A DNA stretch of 64,000 nucleotides from Novosphingobium sp. (GTDB lineage: Bacteria > Pseudomonadota > Alphaproteobacteria > Sphingomonadales > Sphingomonadaceae). Below are positions 1 through 9,003 of the stretch, piece after piece. Both the position numbers and the translations under genes were made by a program. A model generated the notes under the pieces. That model ran no database searches and had not been told where the DNA came from. It was given only the letters and a program-made list of their open reading frames with translations. The stretch covers positions 1-64,000 of the forward strand of contig NZ_JAUYRV010000032.1 in NCBI RefSeq assembly GCF_030696665.1. Direction: 5' to 3'. Each line of letters starts with the position of its first letter. Within the stretch, counting starts at the first letter, position 1.

Positions 1-2147
1 CGCACGATGGCATGGGCGCTGCCGCCGTCTTCCAGCGCGCGGACAAAGCTTTGATCAATCTTGATCTTGTCGAACGGGAATGACCGCAAATAGCTGAGCG
101 AGGAATAGCCGGTGCCGAAATCGTCCAGCGCCACCCGCACGCCCAGCAGTTGCAGCGAATGCAGGATTTTCAGCGTCCGGTCGACATTGCCGATAAACAC
201 GCTCTCGGTGATTTCCAGTTCCAGCCGCGATGCCGGAAGGCCGGTCTGCGCCAGCGCTTGCGCGATGCAGGTGGCAAGCCCGTCCGCCACCAACTGGCGG
301 GGCGAGATGTTGACAGCCACCGATATGTCACCGGGCCACTGTGCTGCCTGACGGCAAGCCTCGCGCACCGCCCATTCGCCAAGCTGCACGATCATGCCCG
401 ATTCCTCGGCAATCGGGATGAAGGTTGCCGGGCTGATCATCCCGTGCTCCTTGTGCGGCCAGCGCATCAGCGCTTCAAAGCCCTTGACCCGGTTTTCCGA
501 GATCGAGAACAGCGGCTGGAAATAGAGTTCGAAATCGCCATCCCGGATCGCACGGCGCAAGTCGATTTCCATGCGGCGGCGGCGGCTCGCCTCAGCGTCC
601 AGTTCTGGCTCGAAGAAGTGATAGGCGCCTTTGCCATCGCTTTTTGCACGATAGAGCGCAAGATCGGCGCTTTTCAGCAGGCTATCGGCGCTGTCACCGT
701 CCTGCGGGCCAATGGCAATGCCCACGCTGGCAGACAGCAGAATGCCGCGCCCGTCGATAGTGGCCTCGCGGTTGAGCGTGGCTTCCAGCATGCGGGCAAT
801 CGCGGTGCAATCCTCCGCCGGATCAAGCCCGGTCAGCAGCAGCCCGAACTCATCCCCGCCAAACCGCGCAACCATCGCATCGGGAAAGCGGTCCTGCAGC
901 GATTGCGCAACGGTGCGCAGCAATTCGTCACCCACGGGGTGCCCCATCGCATCGTTGATCGCCTTGAAATCGTCCACATCGATGAATGCCACAAAAGTGC
1001 GGTGAATTTCGGTTTGCCGAGACACCGCACGGTCGAGCTTTTCGATAAAGAATCGCCGGTTGGGCAGGTCGGTCAACGCATCATGCAGCGATGCATGCAT
1101 GATCTGCTGCTCACGCTCATCCACTGCATCGACCATCGCGTTGAAACTGTCAGCCAGCGAACGGACCTCGATCGCGCCCTGCACTTTTACTTTGGCCACC
1201 GCGCCGCCGCCATAGGCACGCGCCGCTTCGGCCAGCAATTGCAAGGGTTTGGCAATCCCGCGCGAAAGACGGATCGCCGCCCAACCTCCTGCCAGCACGC
1301 CGATGACGCTGATCATCAGCAGAACGATCCTCAGGCCGTTGTATTGCGCCAGTGCTGCGTCGAGCGAATGCGCCAGAACTAGGCGCGGCTCGCGTCCATC
1401 CTGCAAGCTGGCTATTGCCGAAACACGCACCAGCCGTTCGCCGTCATCGCCCTCAACTTCGGCAATCTCGCCCAGCGATACCCCCGCCAGCCGAGGCGAA
1501 AGCTTGGCGCGATCCAGGACTTTAGCCTCCACGGGTACGGCCGAAAGCCGCACAAGCTGGCCCATGTCGTCAGGGCCAAGAGTGTTCACCAGCACCAGCC
1601 ATCCGGCAAGATCGGGCATCTCGATCGGAACGGCAGCTGCCAGTGCATCTGCCTTGCCAAAAGTCACAACGCCGCGATCTTGCCCGCCCTCCAGTCGGCC
1701 GATCATGGCTGCACCATCAATCGTGTTACCGGGGCCTGATGCAATCACGCTGCCATCAAGCTGGACGATCGCCGCCTCGCTTACCCGCGCCCTGTCGCGC
1801 AGGCTTTGCAGCGCCGATGCCAAGGTGGCAGCATCGCCCGTGGCAAATGCTTCGCGAAATCCAAAATCGCGCGCAACCACTTCGCCCGCATCGGCCATTT
1901 GCCGCTGACGCGTGGCGATGATCTGATCAAAAACGCGCGCATTCGCGGCCAGATCCCGCTCTGCGTTATCGCGCGCGAACAGGCTGATGCCTGAACTGGC
2001 GACCATAATCGTCACCGCCATGACGGTTGCCAGCAGCACGACGTAAAGCAGCGCGATCCGGCTGCCGAGCGTCCGCGCCTTGCGGCCCACCAACGCCATC
2101 GAACGCCGCGCCAGCCAGCGCGGATGCAACGCTCTTGGCATTGTCAT
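1..2147 (-). CDS. Membrane-associated GGDEF-EAL c-di-GMP protein, C-terminus truncated by window edge
   Basis: Manual reverse translation: N-terminal TM/sensor region, HAMP-like segment, intact ARFGGDEFGLLL near 846-860, GFEALMRW (EAL) near 468-476, DDFGTGYSSLSYL near the end. Absent from ORF track because no stop lies in the window. Confidence 0.93.
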   Translation of the reverse strand, partial: MTMPRALHPRWLARRSMALVGRKARTLGSRIALLYVVLLATVMAVTIMVASSGISLFARDNAERDLAANARVFDQIIATRQRQMADAGEVVARDFGFREAFATGDAATLASALQSLRDRARVSEAAIVQLDGSVIASGPGNTIDGAAMIGRLEGGQDRGVVTFGKADALAAAVPIEMPDLAGWLVLVNTLGPDDMGQLVRLSAVPVEAKVLDRAKLSPRLAGVSLGEIAEVEGDDGERLVRVSAIASLQDGREPRLVLAHSLDAALAQYNGLRIVLLMISVIGVLAGGWAAIRLSRGIAKPLQLLAEAARAYGGGAVAKVKVQGAIEVRSLADSFNAMVDAVDEREQQIMHASLHDALTDLPNRRFFIEKLDRAVSRQTEIHRTFVAFIDVDDFKAINDAMGHPVGDELLRTVAQSLQDRFPDAMVARFGGDEFGLLLTGLDPAEDCTAIARMLEATLNREATIDGRGILLSASVGIAIGPQDGDSADSLLKSADLALYRAKSDGKGAYHFFEPELDAEASRRRRMEIDLRRAIRDGDFELYFQPLFSISENRVKGFEALMRWPHKEHGMISPATFIPIAEESGMIVQLGEWAVREACRQAAQWPGDISVAVNISPRQLVADGLATCIAQALAQTGLPASRLELEITESVFIGNVDRTLKILHSLQLLGVRVALDDFGTGYSSLSYLRSFPFDKIKIDQSFVRALEDGGSAHAIV

Positions 2148-2842
2148 TTGCTGCTGCCCGCTCGCACAGCCACGGCAATGCGGCTGCGCTTGCCCGGCTC
2201 CATCACCAGCTTGCCGCGCCATTCGCCGCCCGCTCCGCGCAGGCGAGGATGCCAGACCACCACTTCATAGCTGCCCCGGCCCAATCCTTCGATATTGGCC
2301 AGCCCGTTCAGATCGCTGCGCGCGGCATAGGGCGTATCGGTGACCCGGATATAGCCCTGCATCTTGTCGTGGATGTTGCAGCCCAGCGAGATCGTGCCCG
2401 CGACCTTGAACTGCTGCGTGCGGGTCTGGTCCTTCCCGTAAAGGTCGATCTTGAACGGACCCGGTTTGGAAAAACTGTAAATTGAATGACGCACGGCGTC
2501 GAAGTTGGGAAAAGCCACCACTGCGCCTTTCGGGACGATCAGCGTGCCCGGCAGAAAGGCCAGATTCTTTTGCGCGATGGCATTGCGCCAGCCGAAAGCC
2601 GGGCGGCGCGTATCCCCTGCACGCGGCACAATCTCGATCACCGCGTCACGCAACGGCACGCCAGCCTGGTCCACCACTTGCACCGGCAAAAACGCCGGCG
2701 GCGCAGCAGACAGCAGCATGGGCGCGGTGGCCCCGACGGACATGGTCGCGGCCAGGCGAAGTGCAGAGAATCGGGACTGACGTTGAAAGAGGTCTCGCAT
2801 GAAATCAGGATGCGGGAAATTTCCTAACAAATTCAGAAACAA
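2144..2842 (-). CDS. Periplasmic cupredoxin-like / methylamine-utilization-type protein (start may be 2800)
   Basis: Motifs VPKGAVVAFPNFDAVRHSIYSFS and LGCNIHDKMQGYIRV; signal-like N-terminus; ATGA overlap with the GGDEF-EAL gene. Confidence 0.75.
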   Translation of the reverse strand: MFLNLLGNFPHPDFMRDLFQRQSRFSALRLAATMSVGATAPMLLSAAPPAFLPVQVVDQAGVPLRDAVIEIVPRAGDTRRPAFGWRNAIAQKNLAFLPGTLIVPKGAVVAFPNFDAVRHSIYSFSKPGPFKIDLYGKDQTRTQQFKVAGTISLGCNIHDKMQGYIRVTDTPYAARSDLNGLANIEGLGRGSYEVVVWHPRLRGAGGEWRGKLVMEPGKRSRIAVAVRAGSSK

Positions 2843-2923
2843 CCGGTATGGCCGTTTTAGAACTCCCTAACGCTTTTTGAATAGAGACCACCAAACTGTT
2901 TCGATAATGGCGCGAATCCCCCC

Positions 2924-3808
2924 ATGCCCAAGCTATCCTTTAAGCTCAATATCTTGGCCGGCCTCGGCCTGTCCCTCCTCACCGCGCCCGCCGCTTACGC
3001 TGATCCGCTGCTTGATGGCGGGAAGCTGGTGTTGACCAACGGCATCAGCTCGATCGAAGGGGCCAGCGGCGGCGGTCTTGCCAGCTGGGCCACCATCGCA
3101 GGCATGGAAACCGACCGCGGCGTGGGCGTATCGGCGCACGTCACCGGCATCGAACTATCCGACTACGGCTGGCAAAGCCACGGCATATCCGTCGGTATCA
3201 AGGACCGGCTGGAACTCTCCTACGCCCGCCAGAACTTCGACACGCGCAAGGTGGGCGCGGCACTCGGCCTTGGCGAAGGCTACCGCTTCAATCAGGACAT
3301 TTTCGCAGCCAAGGTCCGCCTCATGGGCGATACCGTCTACGGCTCGCCGCTGCTCCCGCAGATCAGCGTCGGCGTTCAGCACAAGCGCAGCCTCGATGCC
3401 GCCATCGTCAAGGCGGTGGGCGCAGCTGCTTCGGAAGGCACCGATTTCACCGCCAGCGCAACCAAGTTGTTCCTGTCCAAAAGCGTGCTGGTAAACGCCA
3501 CCGCGCGCCTGACCAACGCCAACCAGTTCGGCCTGCTGGGCTTCGGCGGTGCCAATCAGACCGACCGCACGCTGCAGTTCGAAGGCTCGGTCGCCTACAT
3601 GCTCACCCCCCGCCTCGTTGTCGGCGGAGAATACCGCACGCGCCCCAGCAACCTTGCCATCGCGCGCGAGGACGATGCGCATGACCTGTTCGTCGCATGG
3701 GCGGTAACCCGCAACGCCACCGTAACCGCCGCCTATGCCGATGTAGGCTCGGTTGCCACGTTCGATGGCCAGCGCGGTGGCCTCGTCTCGCTCCAGTTCG
3801 CTTTTTAA
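2924..3808 (+). CDS. DUF3034-like outer-membrane beta-barrel protein
   Basis: 294 aa, signal peptide LTAPAAYA, LLDGGKLVLTNGISSIEGASGGGLASWATI, C-terminal LVSLQFAF. Confidence 0.75.
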   Translation: MPKLSFKLNILAGLGLSLLTAPAAYADPLLDGGKLVLTNGISSIEGASGGGLASWATIAGMETDRGVGVSAHVTGIELSDYGWQSHGISVGIKDRLELSYARQNFDTRKVGAALGLGEGYRFNQDIFAAKVRLMGDTVYGSPLLPQISVGVQHKRSLDAAIVKAVGAAASEGTDFTASATKLFLSKSVLVNATARLTNANQFGLLGFGGANQTDRTLQFEGSVAYMLTPRLVVGGEYRTRPSNLAIAREDDAHDLFVAWAVTRNATVTAAYADVGSVATFDGQRGGLVSLQFAF

Positions 3809-3820
3809 GGAGGCCCAAGC

Positions 3821-4384
3821 ATGACCTTCGCCCTCGCATTCGCCCTGCTCGCCGCCCAGCCCGTCACCGCTGAACCCCAACACGCCGCCCCGCAGGAAGA
3901 CCTGTCCAGCGTCGATTGGGAAAAGGAATTCGGCGTTGAAAAGAAAGTCGTCGATCCCGTCACCGGCGAACTGCCGGTCGATCCCTACACGCAAGACCCC
4001 GCCAACGCAGGCGCAACGCCCTTCGCTGGCGACGGCATGGCCAAGGCCTTCGGCGGGCAGGAAGGCATCCGCAAGATCGTGGGCCGCCTCGTAGACCTGA
4101 GCGAGAGCGACCCACGCATCGCCGAGATCTTCAAGAATCAGGATCTCGTCCGCCTGCGCCGCACCCTGTTTGAACAGGTCTGCTACATCCTCGACGCTGG
4201 CTGCACCTACACCGGGCGCGACATGAAGACCGCACACAAGGATCTGGGCACCACCCGCGCCGATCTCAACGCCTTGGTCGAAAACCTGCAGCAGGCCATG
4301 CGCGAAGCCAAAGTCCCCTTCGCCGCGCAAAACCGCCTGCTCGCCAAGCTGGCACCAATGGACAAGGACGTGGTCGAGCGCTGA
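3821..4384 (+). CDS. Hypothetical secreted protein
   Basis: 187 aa with N-terminal signal, immediately downstream of the DUF3034-like gene. Confidence 0.65.
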   Translation: MTFALAFALLAAQPVTAEPQHAAPQEDLSSVDWEKEFGVEKKVVDPVTGELPVDPYTQDPANAGATPFAGDGMAKAFGGQEGIRKIVGRLVDLSESDPRIAEIFKNQDLVRLRRTLFEQVCYILDAGCTYTGRDMKTAHKDLGTTRADLNALVENLQQAMREAKVPFAAQNRLLAKLAPMDKDVVER

Positions 4385-4388
4385 CGCC

Positions 4389-5201
4389 CTACTTCTGGCA
4401 CTTCGCGCAGAAGAAGCTCGACCGCCCACCCTGCGCGATCCGCAGGACCGTGCCGCCACACATGCAAGCCTCACCCTCGCGCCCGTAGACACGCCAGTCC
4501 TTGGCGAAATAGCCCAGTTCGCCATCGGGCTGCACATAATCGCGCAAGGTTGATCCCCCCGCCGCAATCGCCTCGCCCAGCACCTCACGGATCAGCGGCA
4601 CCAGCCGGTCGAGCGCTTTGCGGCTGACTTTCCCACCCGCTCTCTCAGGGTGAATCCCGGCGCGGTTCAGCGCCTCGCACACATAGATGTTGCCCAGCCC
4701 CGCCACGATCCGCTGATCCAGCAGCAGCAGCTTCACCGCCGCAATCCGGTCCTTGAACGCGGCAGCCAGATGCTTGGGCGTAAGCCCCTCACCCAAAGGC
4801 TCAGGCCCCAGCGCCGCAAACGGCCCCCAGGCATCAAGCGCATCGCTGTCCACCAGATCGACCGCCCCGAACCGCCGCGCATCATTCAGCGCCAGCACAC
4901 GCCCTTGTGCCGTCTCCAGCACCAGATGGTCATGCTTGCCGATGTCTTCAGGATCGATTCGCCAGCGGCCTGACATGCCCAGATGAAACACCATCGTCCG
5001 CGCGCGATCGGTGTGGATCAGCCCATACTTCGCCCGCCGCCCCATGCCCGTCACCCGCGCACCGGTCAGCGCCTGCGCCAGATCGACCGGGAATGGCCGC
5101 CGCAGATCGGCCCGGTTCATCTGCACACGGGCAATGACCTGCCCGTCAAGCACGGTTGCAAGTCCACGGACGGTCGTTTCTACTTCGGGCAATTCGGGCA
5201 T
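4389..5201 (-). CDS. mutM: Formamidopyrimidine-DNA glycosylase
   Basis: MPELPEVETTVRGL start, NIYVCEALNRAGI, C-terminal zinc finger CMCGGTVLRIAQGGRSSFFCAKCQK. Confidence 0.97.
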   Translation of the reverse strand: MPELPEVETTVRGLATVLDGQVIARVQMNRADLRRPFPVDLAQALTGARVTGMGRRAKYGLIHTDRARTMVFHLGMSGRWRIDPEDIGKHDHLVLETAQGRVLALNDARRFGAVDLVDSDALDAWGPFAALGPEPLGEGLTPKHLAAAFKDRIAAVKLLLLDQRIVAGLGNIYVCEALNRAGIHPERAGGKVSRKALDRLVPLIREVLGEAIAAGGSTLRDYVQPDGELGYFAKDWRVYGREGEACMCGGTVLRIAQGGRSSFFCAKCQK

Positions 5202-5261
5202 AACCCCATCACCCCTAACAGGCTTTGCCGTCCGGGCAATTCCCCACTAAAGGGCCTAGGC

Positions 5262-5999
5262 ATGAGCACATCTGAAACCGCATCGTTCGGCTACGAAGAC
5301 ATCCCGGCAGACCAGAAGGAAGACCGCGTCGGCGCGATCTTCTCGGGCGTCGCGCGCAAGTACGACGTGATGAACGATGCCATGTCGGTCGGCATGCACC
5401 GGTTGTGGAAGGACAAGTTCGTCCGCCGCGTGCGTCCGCAAAGCGGCGAGACGATCCTCGACATGGCAGGCGGCACGGGCGACATCGCCTTCCGCATGGC
5501 CCCCTCGGGCGCGGCCATCACCGTGTCGGACATCAATCAGGACATGCTCGACGTCGGCATCGAACGCGCTGCCAAGCGCGGCATCGAACACCTCGAATGG
5601 TCCCGCCAGAACGCCGAGGAACTCGGCTTCCCAGACCGCGTGTTCGACGCCTACACCATCGCTTTCGGCATCCGCAACGTGACCCACATCGACCGCGCCC
5701 TTGCCGAAGCGCACCGCGTGCTGAAATTCGGCGGCCGCTTCTTCTGCCTCGAATTCTCGACCACCGAATGGCCCGGCTTCTCCGAAATCTACGACGCCTA
5801 TTCGCACAAGCTGGTGCCAAAACTCGGCCAGATGATCGCAGGCGATGCCGAATCCTACCGTTACCTGATCGAATCGATCCGCCGCTTCCCGCCCATGCCC
5901 GAATTTGAAGCCATGATTCGCACCGCCGGGTTCAAACGCACGAAGGTCGAACCGATCCTCGGAGGCCTCGTCGCGATCCATTCGGGATGGAAAGTGTGA
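5262..5999 (+). CDS. ubiE: Ubiquinone/menaquinone biosynthesis C-methyltransferase
   Basis: MSTSETASFGYEDIP..., KYDVMNDAMSVGMHRLWKD, ILDMAGGTGDIAFR. Confidence 0.95.
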   Translation: MSTSETASFGYEDIPADQKEDRVGAIFSGVARKYDVMNDAMSVGMHRLWKDKFVRRVRPQSGETILDMAGGTGDIAFRMAPSGAAITVSDINQDMLDVGIERAAKRGIEHLEWSRQNAEELGFPDRVFDAYTIAFGIRNVTHIDRALAEAHRVLKFGGRFFCLEFSTTEWPGFSEIYDAYSHKLVPKLGQMIAGDAESYRYLIESIRRFPPMPEFEAMIRTAGFKRTKVEPILGGLVAIHSGWKV

Positions 6000-6033
6000 C
6001 AATGCCTTCCGCGCAGCAGGAAGTCTCCTTTCC

Positions 6034-6126
6034 CCCCTCCCGCCTGCGGGAGGGGTCGGGGGAGGGCCTGTTCGCCAGCCTCGCTATAACATGCCCTCCC
6101 CCAGCCCCTCCCGCCTGCGGGAGGGG
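6034..6126. repeat. Inverted pair of 39-bp GC-rich palindromic (REP/BIME-like) units
   Basis: 6034-6072 matches the reverse complement of 6088-6126 at 34/39 positions; each arm contains CCCCTCCCGC..GCGGGAGGGG. Confidence 0.85.
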
Positions 6127-6165
6127 AGAAAATAGGGCCGCTTCACAGGTTTGCGGCAGCGTTTC

Positions 6166-7731
6166 ATGACCCTTCCCGCCACGCATATCCGCCGCCTGCT
6201 CGGCTGGGGCATCACGCTTGCCCGCCACGGCGCGCTGGTCGGCATCGAGAATGACCGCAACACGCCCGCCCCGGTGCGGCGGCTGGTCAAACTCGCCCGC
6301 TGGATCGCGCTCACCGGCAAGGGCCGCAAACCAGACTATGCCGGCGCTTTCCGCGCCATCGGTCCTGCCGCGATCAAGCTGGGCCAGACGCTCGCCACCC
6401 GCCCCGATCTGGTGGGCGATGAAGCCGCGCACAACCTGCTCGAACTGCAGGACAAACTCCCCCCGGTCGATTTCGCGCTGATCCGGGCCGAGATCGAGGG
6501 TACGTTCGGCAAACCGCTCGAAAGCCTCTACGCCTCGTTCGATCCAGACCCCATCGGCGCAGCCTCGGTCGCGCAGGTCCACAGCGCCACCACCATCGAA
6601 GGCCGCAAGGTCGCGGTAAAGATCCTGCGTCCCGGCGTGCGCGAAAAGTTCGCCCGCGATATCGAGACCTACGAATGGGCCGCCGCCCATCTCGAAGCGT
6701 TCGGCGGGGAAGCCGCGCGCCTGCGCCCGCGCATGATCATCGCCAATTTCAAACGCTGGACCGTGCGCGAACTCGATCTGCGCCGCGAAGCCGCTTCGGC
6801 CTCGGAACTTGCCGATACGATGCGCGCCCACACCGGTTACCGCATTCCCGCCATCGACTGGGATCGCACGAACGGCCGCGTGATGACGCTCGACTGGATT
6901 GATGGCGTAAAGATCAGCGATGTCGCCGCGCTCGACCTCGCAGGCGTTGATCGGCGTGACCTTGCCCAGCGGCTCGTCCTCGCCTTCCTCACGCAGGCCA
7001 TCAACGGCGGCTATTTCCACGCAGACATGCATCAGGGCAACCTGTTCGTCGAAGCGGACGGCACCATCGTCGCCATCGATTTCGGCATCATGGGCCGGAT
7101 TGATCGGCGCGCCCGCCAGTGGCTGGCCGAAATCCTCTATGGCCTGACCACCGGCAATTACCGCCGCGTTGCCGAAATCCATTTCGAGGCACAATATGTG
7201 CCGAGCTATCACTCGGTCGATGAATTCGCCACGGCCCTGCGCGCCGTGGGTGAACCGATGCGCGGCAAGCCGGTGAGCGAACTCTCCGTCGGCCAGATGC
7301 TCGATGGCCTCTTCGCCATCACGCGCGATTTCGACATGCAGACCCAGCCGCACCTGCTGCTGCTGCAAAAAACGATGGTCATGGTCGAAGGCATCGCCAC
7401 CCAGCTCGATCCCCAGATCAACATGTGGGAAACCGCCGCGCCCTTCGTCCGCAACTGGGTGCGCGATGAACTCGGCCCCGAAGCCGCCATATCGGACCGC
7501 ATCCGCGAAGACACGCAAACGCTGCTACGCATCCCCGACCTGATCCGCCGCATCGAAGACCGCTTCCCGGCCAAGGGCGGCGCACCCGAAGCCGCACCCC
7601 TGCCCAAAGTAGACCTGATGTGGCAGCGCAAACGCAACAAGCGCAGCCCGGGCCTCGCCGGCCAGATCCTCACCTTCCTGGCAGGCGGCGCAGCTGTGAT
7701 CGGCACCCACGCGCTCGGCTGGTGGGGCTGA
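6166..7731 (+). CDS. ubiB: ABC1/UbiB family 2-polyprenylphenol hydroxylase accessory kinase
   Basis: GPAAIKLGQTLATRPDLVG, PIGAASVAQVHSA, HADMHQGNLFV. Confidence 0.95.
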   Translation: MTLPATHIRRLLGWGITLARHGALVGIENDRNTPAPVRRLVKLARWIALTGKGRKPDYAGAFRAIGPAAIKLGQTLATRPDLVGDEAAHNLLELQDKLPPVDFALIRAEIEGTFGKPLESLYASFDPDPIGAASVAQVHSATTIEGRKVAVKILRPGVREKFARDIETYEWAAAHLEAFGGEAARLRPRMIIANFKRWTVRELDLRREAASASELADTMRAHTGYRIPAIDWDRTNGRVMTLDWIDGVKISDVAALDLAGVDRRDLAQRLVLAFLTQAINGGYFHADMHQGNLFVEADGTIVAIDFGIMGRIDRRARQWLAEILYGLTTGNYRRVAEIHFEAQYVPSYHSVDEFATALRAVGEPMRGKPVSELSVGQMLDGLFAITRDFDMQTQPHLLLLQKTMVMVEGIATQLDPQINMWETAAPFVRNWVRDELGPEAAISDRIREDTQTLLRIPDLIRRIEDRFPAKGGAPEAAPLPKVDLMWQRKRNKRSPGLAGQILTFLAGGAAVIGTHALGWWG

Positions 7732-7765
7732 AGTGCCGAAAGTCGTGTTCTTCTCAAAACCCCAT

Positions 7766-7856
7766 CGTCACCCTGAACTCGTTTCAGGGTCCATCTCTCC
7801 CCACAGACTGAAGCTCTGTTCGGCGACATGGATGCTGAAACAAGTTCAGCATGACG
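7766..7856. repeat. Paired hairpin intergenic repeat
   Basis: CGTCACCCTGAACTCGTTTCAGGGTCCAT (7766-7794) and inverted ATGGATGCTGAAACAAGTTCAGCATGACG (7828-7856). Confidence 0.85.
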
Positions 7857-7900
7857 GTTCTGTGTTTTGAACGTCTGATCTGAACAACCGACCGATCCCG

Positions 7901-9001
7901 GTGGCCCACAACCTCTCACACCTGCGCGTAACCAAGCGCCATTTCCACGCGCTCGATCTGTCGCGCCTGCTGGCGGCGATCATGGTGCTGTTCTGGCACT
8001 ATCAGCACATCTTCGTGCCGCCCGTGCCCTACCATGTGAACGTGGATCGCGCGATCCAGCCGTGGTACGAAACGCTCTCATGGTTCTACAACCACGGCCA
8101 CACCGCCGTGCAGTATTTCTGGGCGGTCTCGGGCTTCGTCTTCGCCCACGTCTATCTGGCGGACACGCACTACAAGGCCCGCTTCTGGCCCGCCCGCATC
8201 GCCCGCCTATGGCCGCTGCACCTGCTGACGCTGGGCCTCATGGCCATCCTGCAAAGTCTTTACTTCGCCCGCAGCGGCACCGAATTCATCTACCATACCA
8301 ACGATATCAAGCACTTCCTGCTCTCGATTCCGCTGATGCACTATTGGGGATGGCAGGATAACCAGTCGTTCAACGGCCCCTCATGGTCGCTATCGACCGA
8401 AATCCTCGCCTATCTCGCGTTCTTCGTGATGCTCCCCGCCCTGCGCCGCGCCCCGCTGGTGCTGGCGGCAGCCTTGGGCGCACTGCTCCTGTGGATCATG
8501 CTCATCGATGGCCCGAACAAAGACGTCCTGTCCTGCCTCGGCTACTTCTTCCTCGGCTGCGCCGCCTATGGCGCGCTGCTCAAAGGCTGGCTCCGCCCCG
8601 CCAGCCTGCTGCCGCTGGGCCTCGCCCTGCTGGTCGGCGCGTTCTGGCTGAAGGCCACTTACCGAGCAGGCGATGCCGCCACCATCGCAGGCACCTTCGC
8701 CGTCCTTTTCCTGATGCTCGCCGCAGACCTGTCAGACGCCAAGGGCCGCCTCACATTCGGCCAGAAACTGGGCGATGCCTCTTATGGCATCTACCTCTGG
8801 CACATCCCCCTGCAACTCGCACTGGTCCTGCTGATAGATTCCACCGGCAACAGCCGCGACATCGCGCGCGAACCGTGGTTCCTCGTGTTCTACGTTTCGC
8901 TGGCCATAGCCGCAGGCTTCATCAGCCACGCCAAGTTCGAACGCCCCGCCCAACGCGCGGTTTTTACGTTCTGGACCAAATGGAAAGCCCGCAAAGGCTG
9001 A
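7901..9001 (+). CDS. Acyltransferase 3 family membrane protein
   Basis: LDLSRLLAAIMVLFWHYQHIF, multiple TM helices, YGIYLWHIPLQ. Confidence 0.9.
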   Translation: MAHNLSHLRVTKRHFHALDLSRLLAAIMVLFWHYQHIFVPPVPYHVNVDRAIQPWYETLSWFYNHGHTAVQYFWAVSGFVFAHVYLADTHYKARFWPARIARLWPLHLLTLGLMAILQSLYFARSGTEFIYHTNDIKHFLLSIPLMHYWGWQDNQSFNGPSWSLSTEILAYLAFFVMLPALRRAPLVLAAALGALLLWIMLIDGPNKDVLSCLGYFFLGCAAYGALLKGWLRPASLLPLGLALLVGAFWLKATYRAGDAATIAGTFAVLFLMLAADLSDAKGRLTFGQKLGDASYGIYLWHIPLQLALVLLIDSTGNSRDIAREPWFLVFYVSLAIAAGFISHAKFERPAQRAVFTFWTKWKARKG

Positions 9002-9003
9002 CC

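Noticed and set aside
3155-4588. 477-aa minus-strand ORF
   Set aside because: Antisense to the DUF3034-like and secreted-protein genes; Gly/Ala-rich with no motifs.
5987-6169. 60-aa ORF between ubiE and ubiB
   Set aside because: Composed largely of the palindromic repeat pair; Pro/Arg composition follows from the repeat.
5932-7518. 528-aa minus-strand ORF antisense to ubiB
   Set aside because: Antisense long ORF produced by GC-rich codon bias; low-complexity composition and no motifs, while the + strand is clearly ubiB.
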